64,000 nucleotides of DNA. Origin: Rhizobium sp. BT03 (GTDB lineage Bacteria; Pseudomonadota; Alphaproteobacteria; Rhizobiales; Rhizobiaceae). Both the position numbers and the translations under genes were made by a program. The notes below the pieces were generated by a model. It saw only the letters and a program-made list of their open reading frames with translations. It was not told the origin of the DNA and ran no database searches. This document shows positions 52,069 through 60,727 of the stretch, piece by piece; position 1 is the stretch's first letter; every line of letters starts with the position of its first letter. Location of the stretch: contig NZ_CP125640.1 in NCBI RefSeq assembly GCF_030053155.1, positions 4,435,099 to 4,499,098 of the forward strand, written 5' to 3'.

Positions 52069-52857
52069 ATGACTGCGACAGCCGAAAATGGAACGGGCGG
52101 ACAGCCCACCCAGAAACCCGCCGTGGTATCGCCGGAGGCCTGGGAGGCCGCCCGAAAGCAACTGCTGGTGAAGGAGAAGGCTCAGACTCGCGCCCGCGAC
52201 GCGCTTGCCGCCCAGCGGCGGCGCATGCCGTGGACGGCGGTGGAGAAGACCTATGTCTTCGAAGGGCCGGAGGGCAGGGTCAGCCTGCTCGACCTCTTCG
52301 AGGGGCGCCATCAGTTGATTGTCTACCGCGCCTTCTACGAGCCCGGCGTGTTCGGCTGGCCCGAACATGCCTGCCGGGGCTGCTCGATGGTGGCCGATCA
52401 GGTCGCGCATGTCGCCCATCTCAACGCTCGCGACACGACGCTGGTCTTCGCCTCGCGCGCACCGCAAGCCGATATCGCCCGGCTGAAAGCGCGAATGGGA
52501 TGGACGATGCCGTGGGTGACGATCACCGACGATTTCGACAAGGATTTCGGCGTCGACGAGTGGCACGGCACCAACGTGTTCTACCGCGACGGCGAGCGCA
52601 TCTTCCGCACCTATTTCATCAACAATCGCGGCGACGAGCAGATGGGCGGCACCTGGAACTATCTCGACATCACCCCGCTCGGCCGTCAGGAAGTCTGGGA
52701 GGATTCGCCGGAGGGCTATCCCCAGACCCCGACCTACAAATGGTGGAACTGGCACGACGCCTATGTCGCCGACGCCGAGCCCGATAAGAAATGGGTCGAA
52801 GTCTCCGATGCCGGCGAGGCGGCGTTCCGGGAGGAAAGCGCCAAGGCGAAATCTTAG
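52069..52857 (+). CDS. DUF899-family thioredoxin-like protein
   Basis: 262 residues. RRMPWTAVEKTYVFEGPEGRVSLLDLFEGRHQLIVYRAFYEP and HACRGCSMVADQV (a CxxC) lead into FFSRAP-like and GWTMPWV, then the C-terminal TWNYLDITPLGRQEVWEDSPEGYPQTPTYKWWNWHD: the DUF899 pattern. The thioredoxin-like fold and CxxC suggest a redox role. GAGGAG-like site before ATG 52069. Alone on the plus strand. Confidence 0.85.
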   Translation: MTATAENGTGGQPTQKPAVVSPEAWEAARKQLLVKEKAQTRARDALAAQRRRMPWTAVEKTYVFEGPEGRVSLLDLFEGRHQLIVYRAFYEPGVFGWPEHACRGCSMVADQVAHVAHLNARDTTLVFASRAPQADIARLKARMGWTMPWVTITDDFDKDFGVDEWHGTNVFYRDGERIFRTYFINNRGDEQMGGTWNYLDITPLGRQEVWEDSPEGYPQTPTYKWWNWHDAYVADAEPDKKWVEVSDAGEAAFREESAKAKS

Positions 52858-52923
52858 GCCCACATTCTTGGCCGGGTGGCCGGACTGGGCGCCGGTTGGA
52901 TGCCATGGAGGGTTGGTGGCCAG

Positions 52924-52964
52924 CCCCGTCCTTCGAGGCCCCTGCGGGGCACCTCAGGATGAGG
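52924..52964 (-). repeat. Palindromic intergenic element, copy 17
   Basis: CCCCGTCCTTCGAGG ... CCTCAGGATGAGG, facing the copy at 53050. Confidence 0.8.
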
Positions 52965-53049
52965 CTGGAGAGAGGTCGCGGCTGGTCTCATCTGGAGCCG
53001 TGGCATGGCACAAGGATCAGTCTTGGAGCCACGCAGCACGGCGATCAGC

Positions 53050-53090
53050 CCTCATCCTGAGGTGCCCCGCAGGGGCCTCGGAGGACGAGG
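53050..53090 (+). repeat. Palindromic intergenic element, copy 18, inverted to copy 17
   Basis: CCTCATCCTGAGGTGCCCC ... CTCGGAGGACGAGG. The two copies are near-perfect inverses of one another and can form one long stem with an 85-base loop. The surrounding 344-base gap 52858-53201 has no gene. Confidence 0.8.
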
Positions 53091-53201
53091 GCGGGTGGAT
53101 GGCACCGGTTGGAGGCCGGGTCAGGCGCAGGTGTCCGGAATAACCTCTGTTGCCTTGCCGGCCGCCGACCATGCATAGTGGCCGGCGACGCGGAGGGGCC
53201 G

Positions 53202-53567
53202 ATGACCAGATTGCATGCGCTTGTTTTGATGATGCTTCTCGCGCCCGCCGCGGCGCATGCCGAACGGCGCTGCGGCTGGCTGGACAATCCCTCGACGGCC
53301 AACTGGTCGCTCATGGATGCCGGCGGCGGCTGGACCATCATGGAGAATGGCAGCGGCTACAAGGCCGAGGGAATGGACAAGATTCCGGATCTGACGACCG
53401 GCGAATACGTCTACACCCATGCCACGCACGGCTATGCCTGCGCTTGCATGGACGTCGACACGGACGGCGAGGGTGGGATTACCCGCATTCATTCCGTGCG
53501 GCAATTGCCGCTCTCGCGGTGCCGGAACGACGCCGCCATCAGCTGGTTCCTAGACAGAGACGAGTGA
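53202..53567 (+). CDS. Secreted DUF4087-type protein
   Basis: 121 residues. Signal peptide to about residue 20 (AAAHA), then RRCGWLDNPSTANWSLMDAGGGWTIM and YVYTHATHGYACACMDVDTDGEG, the DUF4087 pattern. Four to five cysteines point to disulfides in the periplasm. CGGAGGGG precedes ATG 53202. Function unknown. Confidence 0.75.
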   Translation: MTRLHALVLMMLLAPAAAHAERRCGWLDNPSTANWSLMDAGGGWTIMENGSGYKAEGMDKIPDLTTGEYVYTHATHGYACACMDVDTDGEGGITRIHSVRQLPLSRCRNDAAISWFLDRDE

Positions 53568-53823
53568 GGACAGCTGGGCCTGCCGAAGCCGGCACAAATC
53601 CGCTCTCCTCCCGCTACAGCACGCGCCCAGACTTCTGCGCCGCCGGCATGATCGGTCTGTTGCGCTCGGCCGAAGCGCCGTCGTCCGTAACGGCGGTATC
53701 GGGCGACAGCGTCTGAGGTCTTCAAAGAAATTCAATGCAGAGTGGAAACATTATGTGGTGAGTCGCGTTATATCCGCTACCGGCATTGCGCCCGCCCACC
53801 CGGCTTTGACAGGGAGACTATTC

Positions 53824-54204
53824 ATGAAGGTCATGATCGTTGAAGATGAGAATATCATCGCTCTGGAGCTCGAACGCATCGCGCAACAGGCCGGACACCA
53901 GACGGTCGGGCCGGTTTCAACCGTGGAACAAGCTCTTGCCTATGCTCCCAAGAGCGATGTGGCGCTCGTCGATCTCAGCCTTTCCGACGGGCCGAGCGGC
54001 GCTCAGCTTGCGCGCCGGCTGATCGACCGCTTCGGCGTGGACGTTATTTTCGTGACCGGCAGTCCCGAAAGTGTCGGCAACGGTATCGCTGGAGCGCTCG
54101 ACGTGATCTCCAAGCCTTTCACGGACGAAAGGATTGTCAGCGCGCTCTCGCGAGCGGAGGCGGCCCGACGCAAAGATTTCGACAGCAGCAGGGCAGCGAT
54201 CTGA
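53824..54204 (+). CDS. Single-domain response regulator
   Basis: 126 residues, receiver domain only. Acidic pair in VEDEN, phospho-acceptor Asp50 (VALVDLSLSDG), switch Thr in FVTGSPE and Lys in SKPFTDE. No output domain, so it acts by protein contact, for instance as phosphate sink or with a partner kinase of the HWE/HisKA2 type common in rhizobia. No kinase is adjacent. Confidence 0.85.
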   Translation: MKVMIVEDENIIALELERIAQQAGHQTVGPVSTVEQALAYAPKSDVALVDLSLSDGPSGAQLARRLIDRFGVDVIFVTGSPESVGNGIAGALDVISKPFTDERIVSALSRAEAARRKDFDSSRAAI

Positions 54205-54260
54205 TAAAAAGGAGATTGACGTCGTGCACGTCGCTGGACCCTTCCTGGGAGATCATCCGG

Positions 54261-54512
54261 ATGAAGCACACACTCCTTGCCATTCTCTTCACCCTCACGG
54301 CGTGCGCCAGCGCGGAAGACCCTCAACCTCTTTCGGGTAGCCTGACCTATGGCGGAAAGGTCGTTCATTCACCCTATCGACCGGGGACTGTGGTCAAAAA
54401 TACCTTTCTCGGTCAATTCGGTTATCGTGTATTCGAAACTTATGTGGTTCAGCCGGACGGCACACTCAAGCTTACGTCCCAGAGCACAGGCCCGGATTTC
54501 CTCTGGCAATGA
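54261..54512 (+). CDS. Small putative lipoprotein (83 aa)
   Basis: MKHTLLAILFTLTACASAED: a short signal with lipobox LTAC (Cys15). The mature part, LSGSLTYGGKVVHSPYRPG and FGYRVFETYVVQPDGTLKL, is beta-rich. GGGAG lies upstream of ATG 54261. Function unknown. Confidence 0.6.
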   Translation: MKHTLLAILFTLTACASAEDPQPLSGSLTYGGKVVHSPYRPGTVVKNTFLGQFGYRVFETYVVQPDGTLKLTSQSTGPDFLWQ

Positions 54513-54708
54513 AGAAGGCTTCATTCCTGCGCATTTGAATGTTGCGCTGCGGCAAAAATCTCGTCTATACCCCAGGCATTCACCACGGACCCGGTGAGAC
54601 TCCGGGTGGCTCTTCTGGCCGCCGATCCGCCAGACAACGCAAACCTGCACGCCATCACGCGACCGCTCGGCAGAGCGTGTCGGGCCATGCTTTGCGAGAC
54701 TCCCTCCC

Positions 54709-56175
54709 ATGCTGCTTTCCTCTATCCGTCGCGATTGGGCCGCCAATCCCATGCGCGAAATGCTTGCCGGGGCGGTGGCGACCTTCGCCCTGATCCCCGA
54801 GGTCATCGCCTTTTCATTCGTGGCGGGGGTCGATCCAGAAGTCGGCCTATTCGCCTCCTTCGTCATCGGCATCGTCATTGCGTTTACCGGCGGGCGCACG
54901 GCGATGATTTCAGCGGCGGCCGGGTCGGTCGCACTGGTGGCGGCACCGCTGGTGCATGCCCATGGACTGCCTTATCTCTTTGCGGCCGGGCTGCTGGCGG
55001 GGCTGCTGCAGATCGTGTTCGGCCTGCTGCGGCTCGGCGTGCTGATGCGTTTCGTCTCGAAATCCGTGCGCACCGGCTTCGTCAATGCGCTTGCCATCCT
55101 GATCTTTGCCGCGCAGATGCCGCACATCATCGGCGCCGGCTGGATGGAATATGCCGTGCTGGGTGCCGGGCTTATCATCATTTATCTGACGCCGCGGATC
55201 ACCACGGCGATCCCGTCGCCGCTGATCTGCGTCCTGATCCTGACCGTCGCCTCGGTATCTTCAGGGCTTCCCGTTCTGACCGTCGCCGATCTCGGCCGGC
55301 TGCCGGACTCGCTTCCGGTATTCGGCTTGCCGGCAGTGCCGCTGACGCTGGAAACGCTGCGGATCATCGCCGGCCCGGCGCTTGCCATCGCCATGGTCGG
55401 GCTGCTGGAATCAATGATGACGGCGAGCGTCGTCGACGATCTGACGGATACGCCGAGTTCGAAGAACCGCGAATGCACCGGTCTCGGCCTTGCCAATGCG
55501 GCCGCGAGCCTGTTCGGCGGCATCGCCGGCTGCGGCATGATCGGCCAGACGGTGAGCAACGTGAAATATGGCGGGCGCGGCCGGCTCTCGACGCTGTTTG
55601 CCGGCGCGTTCCTGCTGATCCTGATGGTGCTCCTGAAGCCATGGGTTTCCGAGGTTCCGGTCGCGGCGCTGGTGGCGATCATGGTGATGGTCTCGATCGA
55701 CACCTTCGACTGGTCGTCGCTCCGGGCCGTGGTGGTCCATCCTCGGATGTCGAGCGCCGTCATGGTGGCGACCGTCGTGGTCACCGTCTTCACCGCCAAT
55801 CTGGCGCTGGGCGTGACGGTCGGGGTGCTGCTCAGCGGCGTGTTCTTCACCTTCAAGGTCGCCCGCCTGCTGCGCATCGATGTCGCGCCCGATCAAACCG
55901 CCGGACGGCGCGCCTATCGCGTGTCGGGCCAAGTGTTTTTTGCCTCCGCCGATGTCTTCGTCGACGCCTTCGACGTTCAGGACGCGATCGGCAAGACCGT
56001 GCTGATCGACGTCTCCGATGCGCATTTCTGGGATATCACCGCTGTCGCCGCGCTCGACAAGGTCGCGCAGCGATTCAAGGCACATGGCATCGCCGTTGAG
56101 GTCGCAGGCCTCAATCAGGCGAGTGCAACCTTGATCGAAAGCCTCGACGGCAAGGTGGTGCTGAAGGAGGTGTAA
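54709..56175 (+). CDS. SulP-family anion transporter with STAS domain
   Basis: 488 residues. The membrane part (about 15-390) starts PMREMLAGAVATFALIPEVIAFSFVAGVDPEVGLFAS, the SulP hallmark, and keeps TSSKNRECTGLGLANAAASLFGGIAGCGMIGQT. The C-terminal STAS domain (about 400-485) has VSGQVFFASADVF and VLIDVSDAHFWDITAVAALDKV. SulP proteins carry sulfate, bicarbonate or dicarboxylates; the relative length and motifs suggest a bicarbonate/sulfate type. No co-transcribed carbonic anhydrase is seen. Confidence 0.9.
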   Translation: MLLSSIRRDWAANPMREMLAGAVATFALIPEVIAFSFVAGVDPEVGLFASFVIGIVIAFTGGRTAMISAAAGSVALVAAPLVHAHGLPYLFAAGLLAGLLQIVFGLLRLGVLMRFVSKSVRTGFVNALAILIFAAQMPHIIGAGWMEYAVLGAGLIIIYLTPRITTAIPSPLICVLILTVASVSSGLPVLTVADLGRLPDSLPVFGLPAVPLTLETLRIIAGPALAIAMVGLLESMMTASVVDDLTDTPSSKNRECTGLGLANAAASLFGGIAGCGMIGQTVSNVKYGGRGRLSTLFAGAFLLILMVLLKPWVSEVPVAALVAIMVMVSIDTFDWSSLRAVVVHPRMSSAVMVATVVVTVFTANLALGVTVGVLLSGVFFTFKVARLLRIDVAPDQTAGRRAYRVSGQVFFASADVFVDAFDVQDAIGKTVLIDVSDAHFWDITAVAALDKVAQRFKAHGIAVEVAGLNQASATLIESLDGKVVLKEV

Positions 56176-56185
56176 CGGGTTACCG

Positions 56186-57100
56186 CTATAGGATGGCGAA
56201 GTCGTCGCTGCCGTCAGCTCCCGCGTTCAACCGTCGGGCCGCGAGTTCGATAAAGGTCTTGACCAGAGGCGGCAGGTGCCGGCTGCTCGGATAGACGACG
56301 TGCAGGCCGCCGACCGGGGTCGTGTAACCGTCGAGAACGCGGCATAGCCGCCCATCCCTGATGCAGGTATTGGCGACACCATGGGGCAGTCGGGCGATGC
56401 CGTAACCGGCGATCGCTGCGGCCATGACCGCCTGCATTTCATTGGCGGCGAAGCGCCCCGAGACCGGGACCGTTTCCTGCCCGTGCGGGCCTTCAAGCAG
56501 CCATTGCGCATGGGTGGATTGGCCGGCGACAACGCAGTCGTGGCGGACGAGATCTGCCGGGCGATCGGGCGCGCCGCAGCGGGCGAGATAGTCGGGGCTC
56601 GCGCAGAGCAAGCGATGGGTAGAGCCGAGCTTGCGGGCGATCAGCGTCGAATCCTCCAGGATGCCGGTGCGAAAGGCGAGGTCTATGCCGTTTTCGACGA
56701 GATTCAGCTTGTCGTCGGTCAGCCGCAACTCGACCCTCGACTTCGGGTAGGTCGCCAGAAGATCGAAGATCGCATCCTGCAGGAAGTGGCCACCGAAGCC
56801 GACCGGTGCCGATATGCGGATCGTGCCGGCGGGCTCCGTCCTTGCTTCGGCAAGACGCAAGTTGGCGCCTTCGATCGTGCGGAGCGCCTGGCTGCTTTCC
56901 TCGTAATAGAGGCGGCCGGCATCCGTCGGGCTGAGGCTGCGGGTCGTGCGCTGCAGCAGGCGCACGCCGAGTTCGCGCTCGAGAGCGGCAATGCGCCGGC
57001 TGACCGTTGTCTTCGGTATGCCGAGCAGGCGCGCCGCGGCGGTGAAGCTGCCGGCCTCGATGACGCGGGCGAAGATCATGATATCGTTGAGGTCGAGCAT
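56186..57100 (-). CDS. LysR-family transcriptional regulator
   Basis: 304 residues. Winged HTH at 2-62 (DLNDIMIFARVIEAGSFTAAARLLGIPKTTVSRRIAALERELG), then a periplasmic-binding-like effector domain (90-295). This subgroup (AaeR/DmlR-like) often controls a divergent oxidoreductase gene, here the NmrA-like gene at 57202. ATG 57100; an upstream alternative at 57130 is weaker. Confidence 0.9.
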   Translation of the reverse strand: MLDLNDIMIFARVIEAGSFTAAARLLGIPKTTVSRRIAALERELGVRLLQRTTRSLSPTDAGRLYYEESSQALRTIEGANLRLAEARTEPAGTIRISAPVGFGGHFLQDAIFDLLATYPKSRVELRLTDDKLNLVENGIDLAFRTGILEDSTLIARKLGSTHRLLCASPDYLARCGAPDRPADLVRHDCVVAGQSTHAQWLLEGPHGQETVPVSGRFAANEMQAVMAAAIAGYGIARLPHGVANTCIRDGRLCRVLDGYTTPVGGLHVVYPSSRHLPPLVKTFIELAARRLNAGADGSDDFAIL

Positions 57101-57201
57101 TGTAGCCTGATATGGTACGATGTTTCCCAATTATAGGCCATTATGGTCCAATGCAACAGGCCCTAACTTTGCTCCGTCAGTCACAAGCAAGGAGCAGACA
57201 G

Positions 57202-58083
57202 ATGAACAACACACGAAACGTTCTGGTTACCGGCGCCACCGGCCAGCAGGGCGGCGCGGTCGTTCGCGCCCTGATCGCGCGGGGACACCGTGTCAAGGCG
57301 ATCTCACGCAAGCCGGACAGCGATGGCGCAAAGCGGCTGGCCGCGGCTGGGGTCGGGGTCGTCGCCGGCGATCTCAACGATGGCGCATCCGTGGCGAGGG
57401 CGGTTGAGGGCGTCGATACGATGTTCCTGATGGGCAATAGCTACGAGGCCGGGACGGAGGCGGAAACGCGCCAGGGCATCACCGTGGCCGATGCGGCAAA
57501 GGCCGCCGGCATCGGTCACCTGATCTATTCCTCCGTTGGCGATGCGGACAAGAAAACCGGCATTCCGCATTTCGACAGCAAGCACCTCGTCGAAAAGCAC
57601 ATTGCAGACCTCGGCATTCCCTATACGATCAGCGCGCCCGTCGCCTTCATGGAAAATACGGTGGCGCCCTGGGCGATCGACGGGTTGCGCCAAGGCGTCT
57701 ATGCCGCTGCCCTGCCGCCGACCCGCCCGCTGCAGCAGATCACCATCAAGGACATCGGCGCTTTCGTCGCAGCACTGGCCGAGCGGCGCGAACAGGTGTT
57801 CGGCAAGCGTTTCGATATTGCCGGTGACGAATTGTCTGGCGAGCAGCAGGCGAAGATCCTGTCCGAGACGCTCGATCGGCCGATACGCTACCAGGAGTTG
57901 CCGATCGCCGCCATGCGGCAGCAGAGCGAGGACGCGGCGCTGATGTTCGAATGGTTCGACCGCACCGGCTACGACGCCGACATCGCTGCCCTGCGCCGCG
58001 ATTTCCCTGATGTCGGCTGGCACAGCTATGCCGATTGGGCGCGCGGCTTCGACTGGAGCGTTCTCGGCAAGGCATCCGCCTGA
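57202..58083 (+). CDS. NmrA-like NAD(P)-binding protein
   Basis: 293 residues with N-terminal Rossmann loop VTGATGQQGGAVVRAL (residues 9-24), then the NmrA pattern VDTMFLMGNSYEAGTEAE, HLIYSSVGDADK and PYTISAPVAFMEN. The active-site Tyr-x3-Lys of short-chain dehydrogenases is not evident, so a redox-sensing or quinone-reductase-like role (as in QorB) is more likely. AAGGAG precedes ATG 57202. Probably regulated by the divergent LysR gene. A strong hairpin follows directly after the stop. Confidence 0.85.
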   Translation: MNNTRNVLVTGATGQQGGAVVRALIARGHRVKAISRKPDSDGAKRLAAAGVGVVAGDLNDGASVARAVEGVDTMFLMGNSYEAGTEAETRQGITVADAAKAAGIGHLIYSSVGDADKKTGIPHFDSKHLVEKHIADLGIPYTISAPVAFMENTVAPWAIDGLRQGVYAAALPPTRPLQQITIKDIGAFVAALAERREQVFGKRFDIAGDELSGEQQAKILSETLDRPIRYQELPIAAMRQQSEDAALMFEWFDRTGYDADIAALRRDFPDVGWHSYADWARGFDWSVLGKASA

Positions 58084-58087
58084 TACA

Positions 58088-58127
58088 CTCCCCGTCGTCC
58101 CCGGCCTGAACCGGGGACGACGGGGAG
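58088..58127. terminator. Strong 17-bp hairpin after the NmrA-like gene
   Basis: CTCCCCGTCGTCCCCGG, six-base loop CCTGAA, CCGGGGACGACGGGGAG: perfect pairing, five bases after the stop codon. No T-run follows, so it may act in RNA stability or be a mobile palindrome as much as a terminator. Confidence 0.6.
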
Positions 58128-58205
58128 CCTGACCCGCCTCGCGCAAGGCGACGGATCGCTCGGCTCCAAGGCGATAGACCATCGTTGTTGAAGAGGGAGG
58201 TTTCC

Positions 58206-59006
58206 ATGCCGTCGAGTTTCAATGTCGAAAGTGCGGATGGTTATGAGCGGCTGATGGGGCGCTGGAGCAAGCGGCTGGCGCCGATGCTGATTGATTTCGC
58301 CGGATTGGCGGATGGGGATCGTGTGCTCGATGTCGGCTGCGGCACCGGTAGCCTGGCGTTTACGCTGGCGGAAAAGCCGAGTTTGCGGGAGATCGTCGCG
58401 ATCGATTATTCACCGGTTTTTGTCGAGGCGGCGACACGACGCAACACCGATCCGCGGATCACGATCCGGCAGGCCGATGCCTGCGCACTGCCGTTCGAGG
58501 ATAACCGCTTCGACCGGGCGATGTCGCTGCTCGTGCTGCATTTCGTGCCGGAGGCGGGCAAGGCTGTTTCGGAAATGGCTCGTGTCGTGCGCCCGGGCGG
58601 TGTGGTGGCCGCCACCGTCTGGGATCATTACGGCGGCATGCCGGTCATGCGGATGATGTGGGACACGGCCGTCATGCTCGACGAGGACGCGCTGCCGCTG
58701 CGCCGCAAATATTGTTTCCAGCCGATGATGCGGCCGGGGGAGATGAAGCAGGGTTTTGTCAGTCAAGGCCTTGTCGACGTCGAGGAGACATCGCTGCTGA
58801 TCCGGATGGAATACGGCTCCTTCGAAGACTATTGGGAGCCGATCGCCGCAGGCGAGGGACCGCTCGGCAAGTATGTCTGGGGGCTTGAGTCAGCGAAGCG
58901 AAAGGCGCTCGGCGTTGCCATGAGAGCCGCGTATGAAGCCGGCGAGCCGGACGGGCCGCGGTCGTTTGCGTCGGTGGCTTGGGCGTGTCGGGGCAGGGTG
59001 GCTTAA
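58206..59006 (+). CDS. Class I SAM-dependent methyltransferase
   Basis: 266 residues. Motif I is VLDVGCGTGSLAFTL near residue 45, the acidic strand-2 end is VAIDYSPVFVEAA, and motif post I/II ADACALPFEDNRFDRAMS follows, as in UbiE-like methyltransferases. The C-terminal extension of 100 residues is typical of small-molecule methyltransferases. GGGAGG precedes ATG 58206. Substrate unknown. Confidence 0.85.
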   Translation: MPSSFNVESADGYERLMGRWSKRLAPMLIDFAGLADGDRVLDVGCGTGSLAFTLAEKPSLREIVAIDYSPVFVEAATRRNTDPRITIRQADACALPFEDNRFDRAMSLLVLHFVPEAGKAVSEMARVVRPGGVVAATVWDHYGGMPVMRMMWDTAVMLDEDALPLRRKYCFQPMMRPGEMKQGFVSQGLVDVEETSLLIRMEYGSFEDYWEPIAAGEGPLGKYVWGLESAKRKALGVAMRAAYEAGEPDGPRSFASVAWACRGRVA

Positions 59007-59040
59007 GTCACGTTGCGGGATGCGCCGACGCATAAGAGAG

Positions 59041-59081
59041 CCTCATCCTGAGGCGCCCCGCAGGGGCCTCGAAGGACGGGG
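59041..59081 (+). repeat. Palindromic intergenic element, copy 19
   Basis: CCTCATCCTGAGGCGCCCC ... CCTCGAAGGACGGGG. Confidence 0.8.
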
Positions 59082-59121
59082 CGGGTGCGCTGGGCGGTTG
59101 TGGTTGCAAGGAGCAATGGTA

Positions 59122-59173
59122 AGGCGTGCGCTTCGAGGCTCCGCCCTGTCGGGCTGCGCGCCTCACCATGAGG
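59122..59173 (-). repeat. Palindromic intergenic element, longer-loop type, copy 20
   Basis: GGCGTGCGCTTCGAGGCTCC, GCCC..GGGC inner stem, then GCGCGCCTCACCATGAGG. Reverse orientation of the longer-loop subtype. Confidence 0.65.
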
Positions 59174-59424
59174 GAGGTTGGTTGGCGCCGCCCCATGGAT
59201 AGGAGCGCCGAGAGGTGCTTCGCCACCGAGCCGCCGCTCTTAATCACGACAAACGTGATGGAACTCGGTCAGCATCGCTGCCGTTGTTTCCGCTGTCTCC
59301 GATTGCGAATGCGCTTTCTCGCAACCGCAGCCCTGACAGCCGCAACCCGCCCGTTTTGGGCACCCCTTCCGACGGCATCCGGAATTGCCCGCCTCGCCGC
59401 CGCTTTCGGACGGAGGAATATCAG

Positions 59425-60678
59425 ATGTCCGCTTTGGAAAGCCTGCGCCGGCTGACGCCGCAGCAACGCAACACCGTCATCGCCAGCTATCTCGGCTGGA
59501 CGCTCGACGCCTTCGATTTCTTCATTCTCGTCTTCGTTCTTAAATATATCGCCGAGGAATTCCATACCGACGTCCCCGCCGTCTCGGTGGCGATCTTCCT
59601 GACGCTCGCCATGCGGGCGTTCGGCGCACTGATCTTCGGACTGGCGGCCGATCGATACGGCCGGCGCATCACGCTGATGGCCGACGTGCTGCTCTATTCG
59701 CTGTTCGAATTCCTCACCGGCTTTTCCACCGGCCTCACCATGTTCCTGGTTCTCCGAGCACTCTATGGCATTGCTATGGGCGGTGAGTGGGGCGTCGGCG
59801 CCTCGCTGGTCATGGAGACGGTGCCGGAGGAAAGCCGCGGCATCGTCTCAGGCATCCTGCAGGCGGGCTATCCCTCGGGCTATCTGCTCGCCTCGATCGT
59901 GTTCTTCCTGCTCTTTCCCATCATCGGCTGGCGCGGCATGTTCTTCGTCGGCGCGGTGCCGGCGCTGCTGGTGCTCTACATCAGGCGCAATGTCGAGGAG
60001 AGCCCGGCCTTTCTCAAGCGGCAGGCGGCAGGGCGCCGGCCGTTCCTGACGGTTCTGCGAGAAAACATTCCGCTGTTCATCTGGGCGGTGCTCCTGATGA
60101 CGGCGTTCAACTTCTTCAGCCATGGCACGCAGGACATCTACCCGACCTTTCTCGAGACCCAGCGCAACTATTCGACCCATACGGTCGGCGCCATCGCCAT
60201 CGTCTACAATATCGGCGCGATCTGCGGCGGCCTGTTCTTCGGGGCGCTGTCGCAGCGGATCGGCCGCAAGCGGGCGATCGTCATCGCCGCGCTGATCGCC
60301 GTGCCGGTCGCGCCGCTCTGGGCCTATGCGCCGGGGCCGATACTGCTTGCGATCGGCGCCTTCCTGATGCAGTTCTTCGTCCAGGGCGCCTGGGGCATCG
60401 TGCCGGTGCATCTGAACGAGCTGTCGCCGGACGAGGTGCGCGGCACTTTTCCCGGCTTCGCCTATCAGCTCGGCAACCTTCTCGCCTCGGGCAATGCCAC
60501 GCTGCAGGCGGGGCTGGCGGCCCGCTGGGATGGCGATTACGCCTATGCGCTGCTGGTCGTCGCGGCTGTCGTGGCGCTCGTCGTCGCCCTGCTCGCCGGC
60601 TTCGGTTACGAGAAGAAGGATGTGCGCTTCGGCTCGGAGGAGGGCGAAGCGCCGCAGGGCGCGATACACAGCGCCTGA
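59425..60678 (+). CDS. MFS transporter, metabolite:H+ symporter type
   Basis: 417 residues, twelve hydrophobic segments. SYLGWTLDAFDFFILVFVLKYIAEEF at the start, GLAADRYGRRITLM (loop 2-3 motif), and GIAMGGEWGVGASLVMETVPEESRGIVSGILQAGYPSGYL place it in the metabolite:H+ symporter/sialate-lactate (NanT/JEN-like) group. A GGAGGAATATCAG leader points to ATG 59425. Substrate likely an organic acid. No catabolic genes are adjacent. Confidence 0.88.
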   Translation: MSALESLRRLTPQQRNTVIASYLGWTLDAFDFFILVFVLKYIAEEFHTDVPAVSVAIFLTLAMRAFGALIFGLAADRYGRRITLMADVLLYSLFEFLTGFSTGLTMFLVLRALYGIAMGGEWGVGASLVMETVPEESRGIVSGILQAGYPSGYLLASIVFFLLFPIIGWRGMFFVGAVPALLVLYIRRNVEESPAFLKRQAAGRRPFLTVLRENIPLFIWAVLLMTAFNFFSHGTQDIYPTFLETQRNYSTHTVGAIAIVYNIGAICGGLFFGALSQRIGRKRAIVIAALIAVPVAPLWAYAPGPILLAIGAFLMQFFVQGAWGIVPVHLNELSPDEVRGTFPGFAYQLGNLLASGNATLQAGLAARWDGDYAYALLVVAAVVALVVALLAGFGYEKKDVRFGSEEGEAPQGAIHSA

Positions 60679-60727
60679 CTTCTTTTCGATGGAGGCTGCG
60701 CCAAGGGCGCGGCCTCCTATTCGCTGC

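Larger units (their letters stand above)
59007..59424. other. 418-base region with two palindromic elements
   Basis: Two elements at 59041-59081 and 59122-59173. The open frame of the MFS gene extends back to 59215 but that part is Arg/Ser-rich without membrane character. No other gene is visible. Confidence 0.55.
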
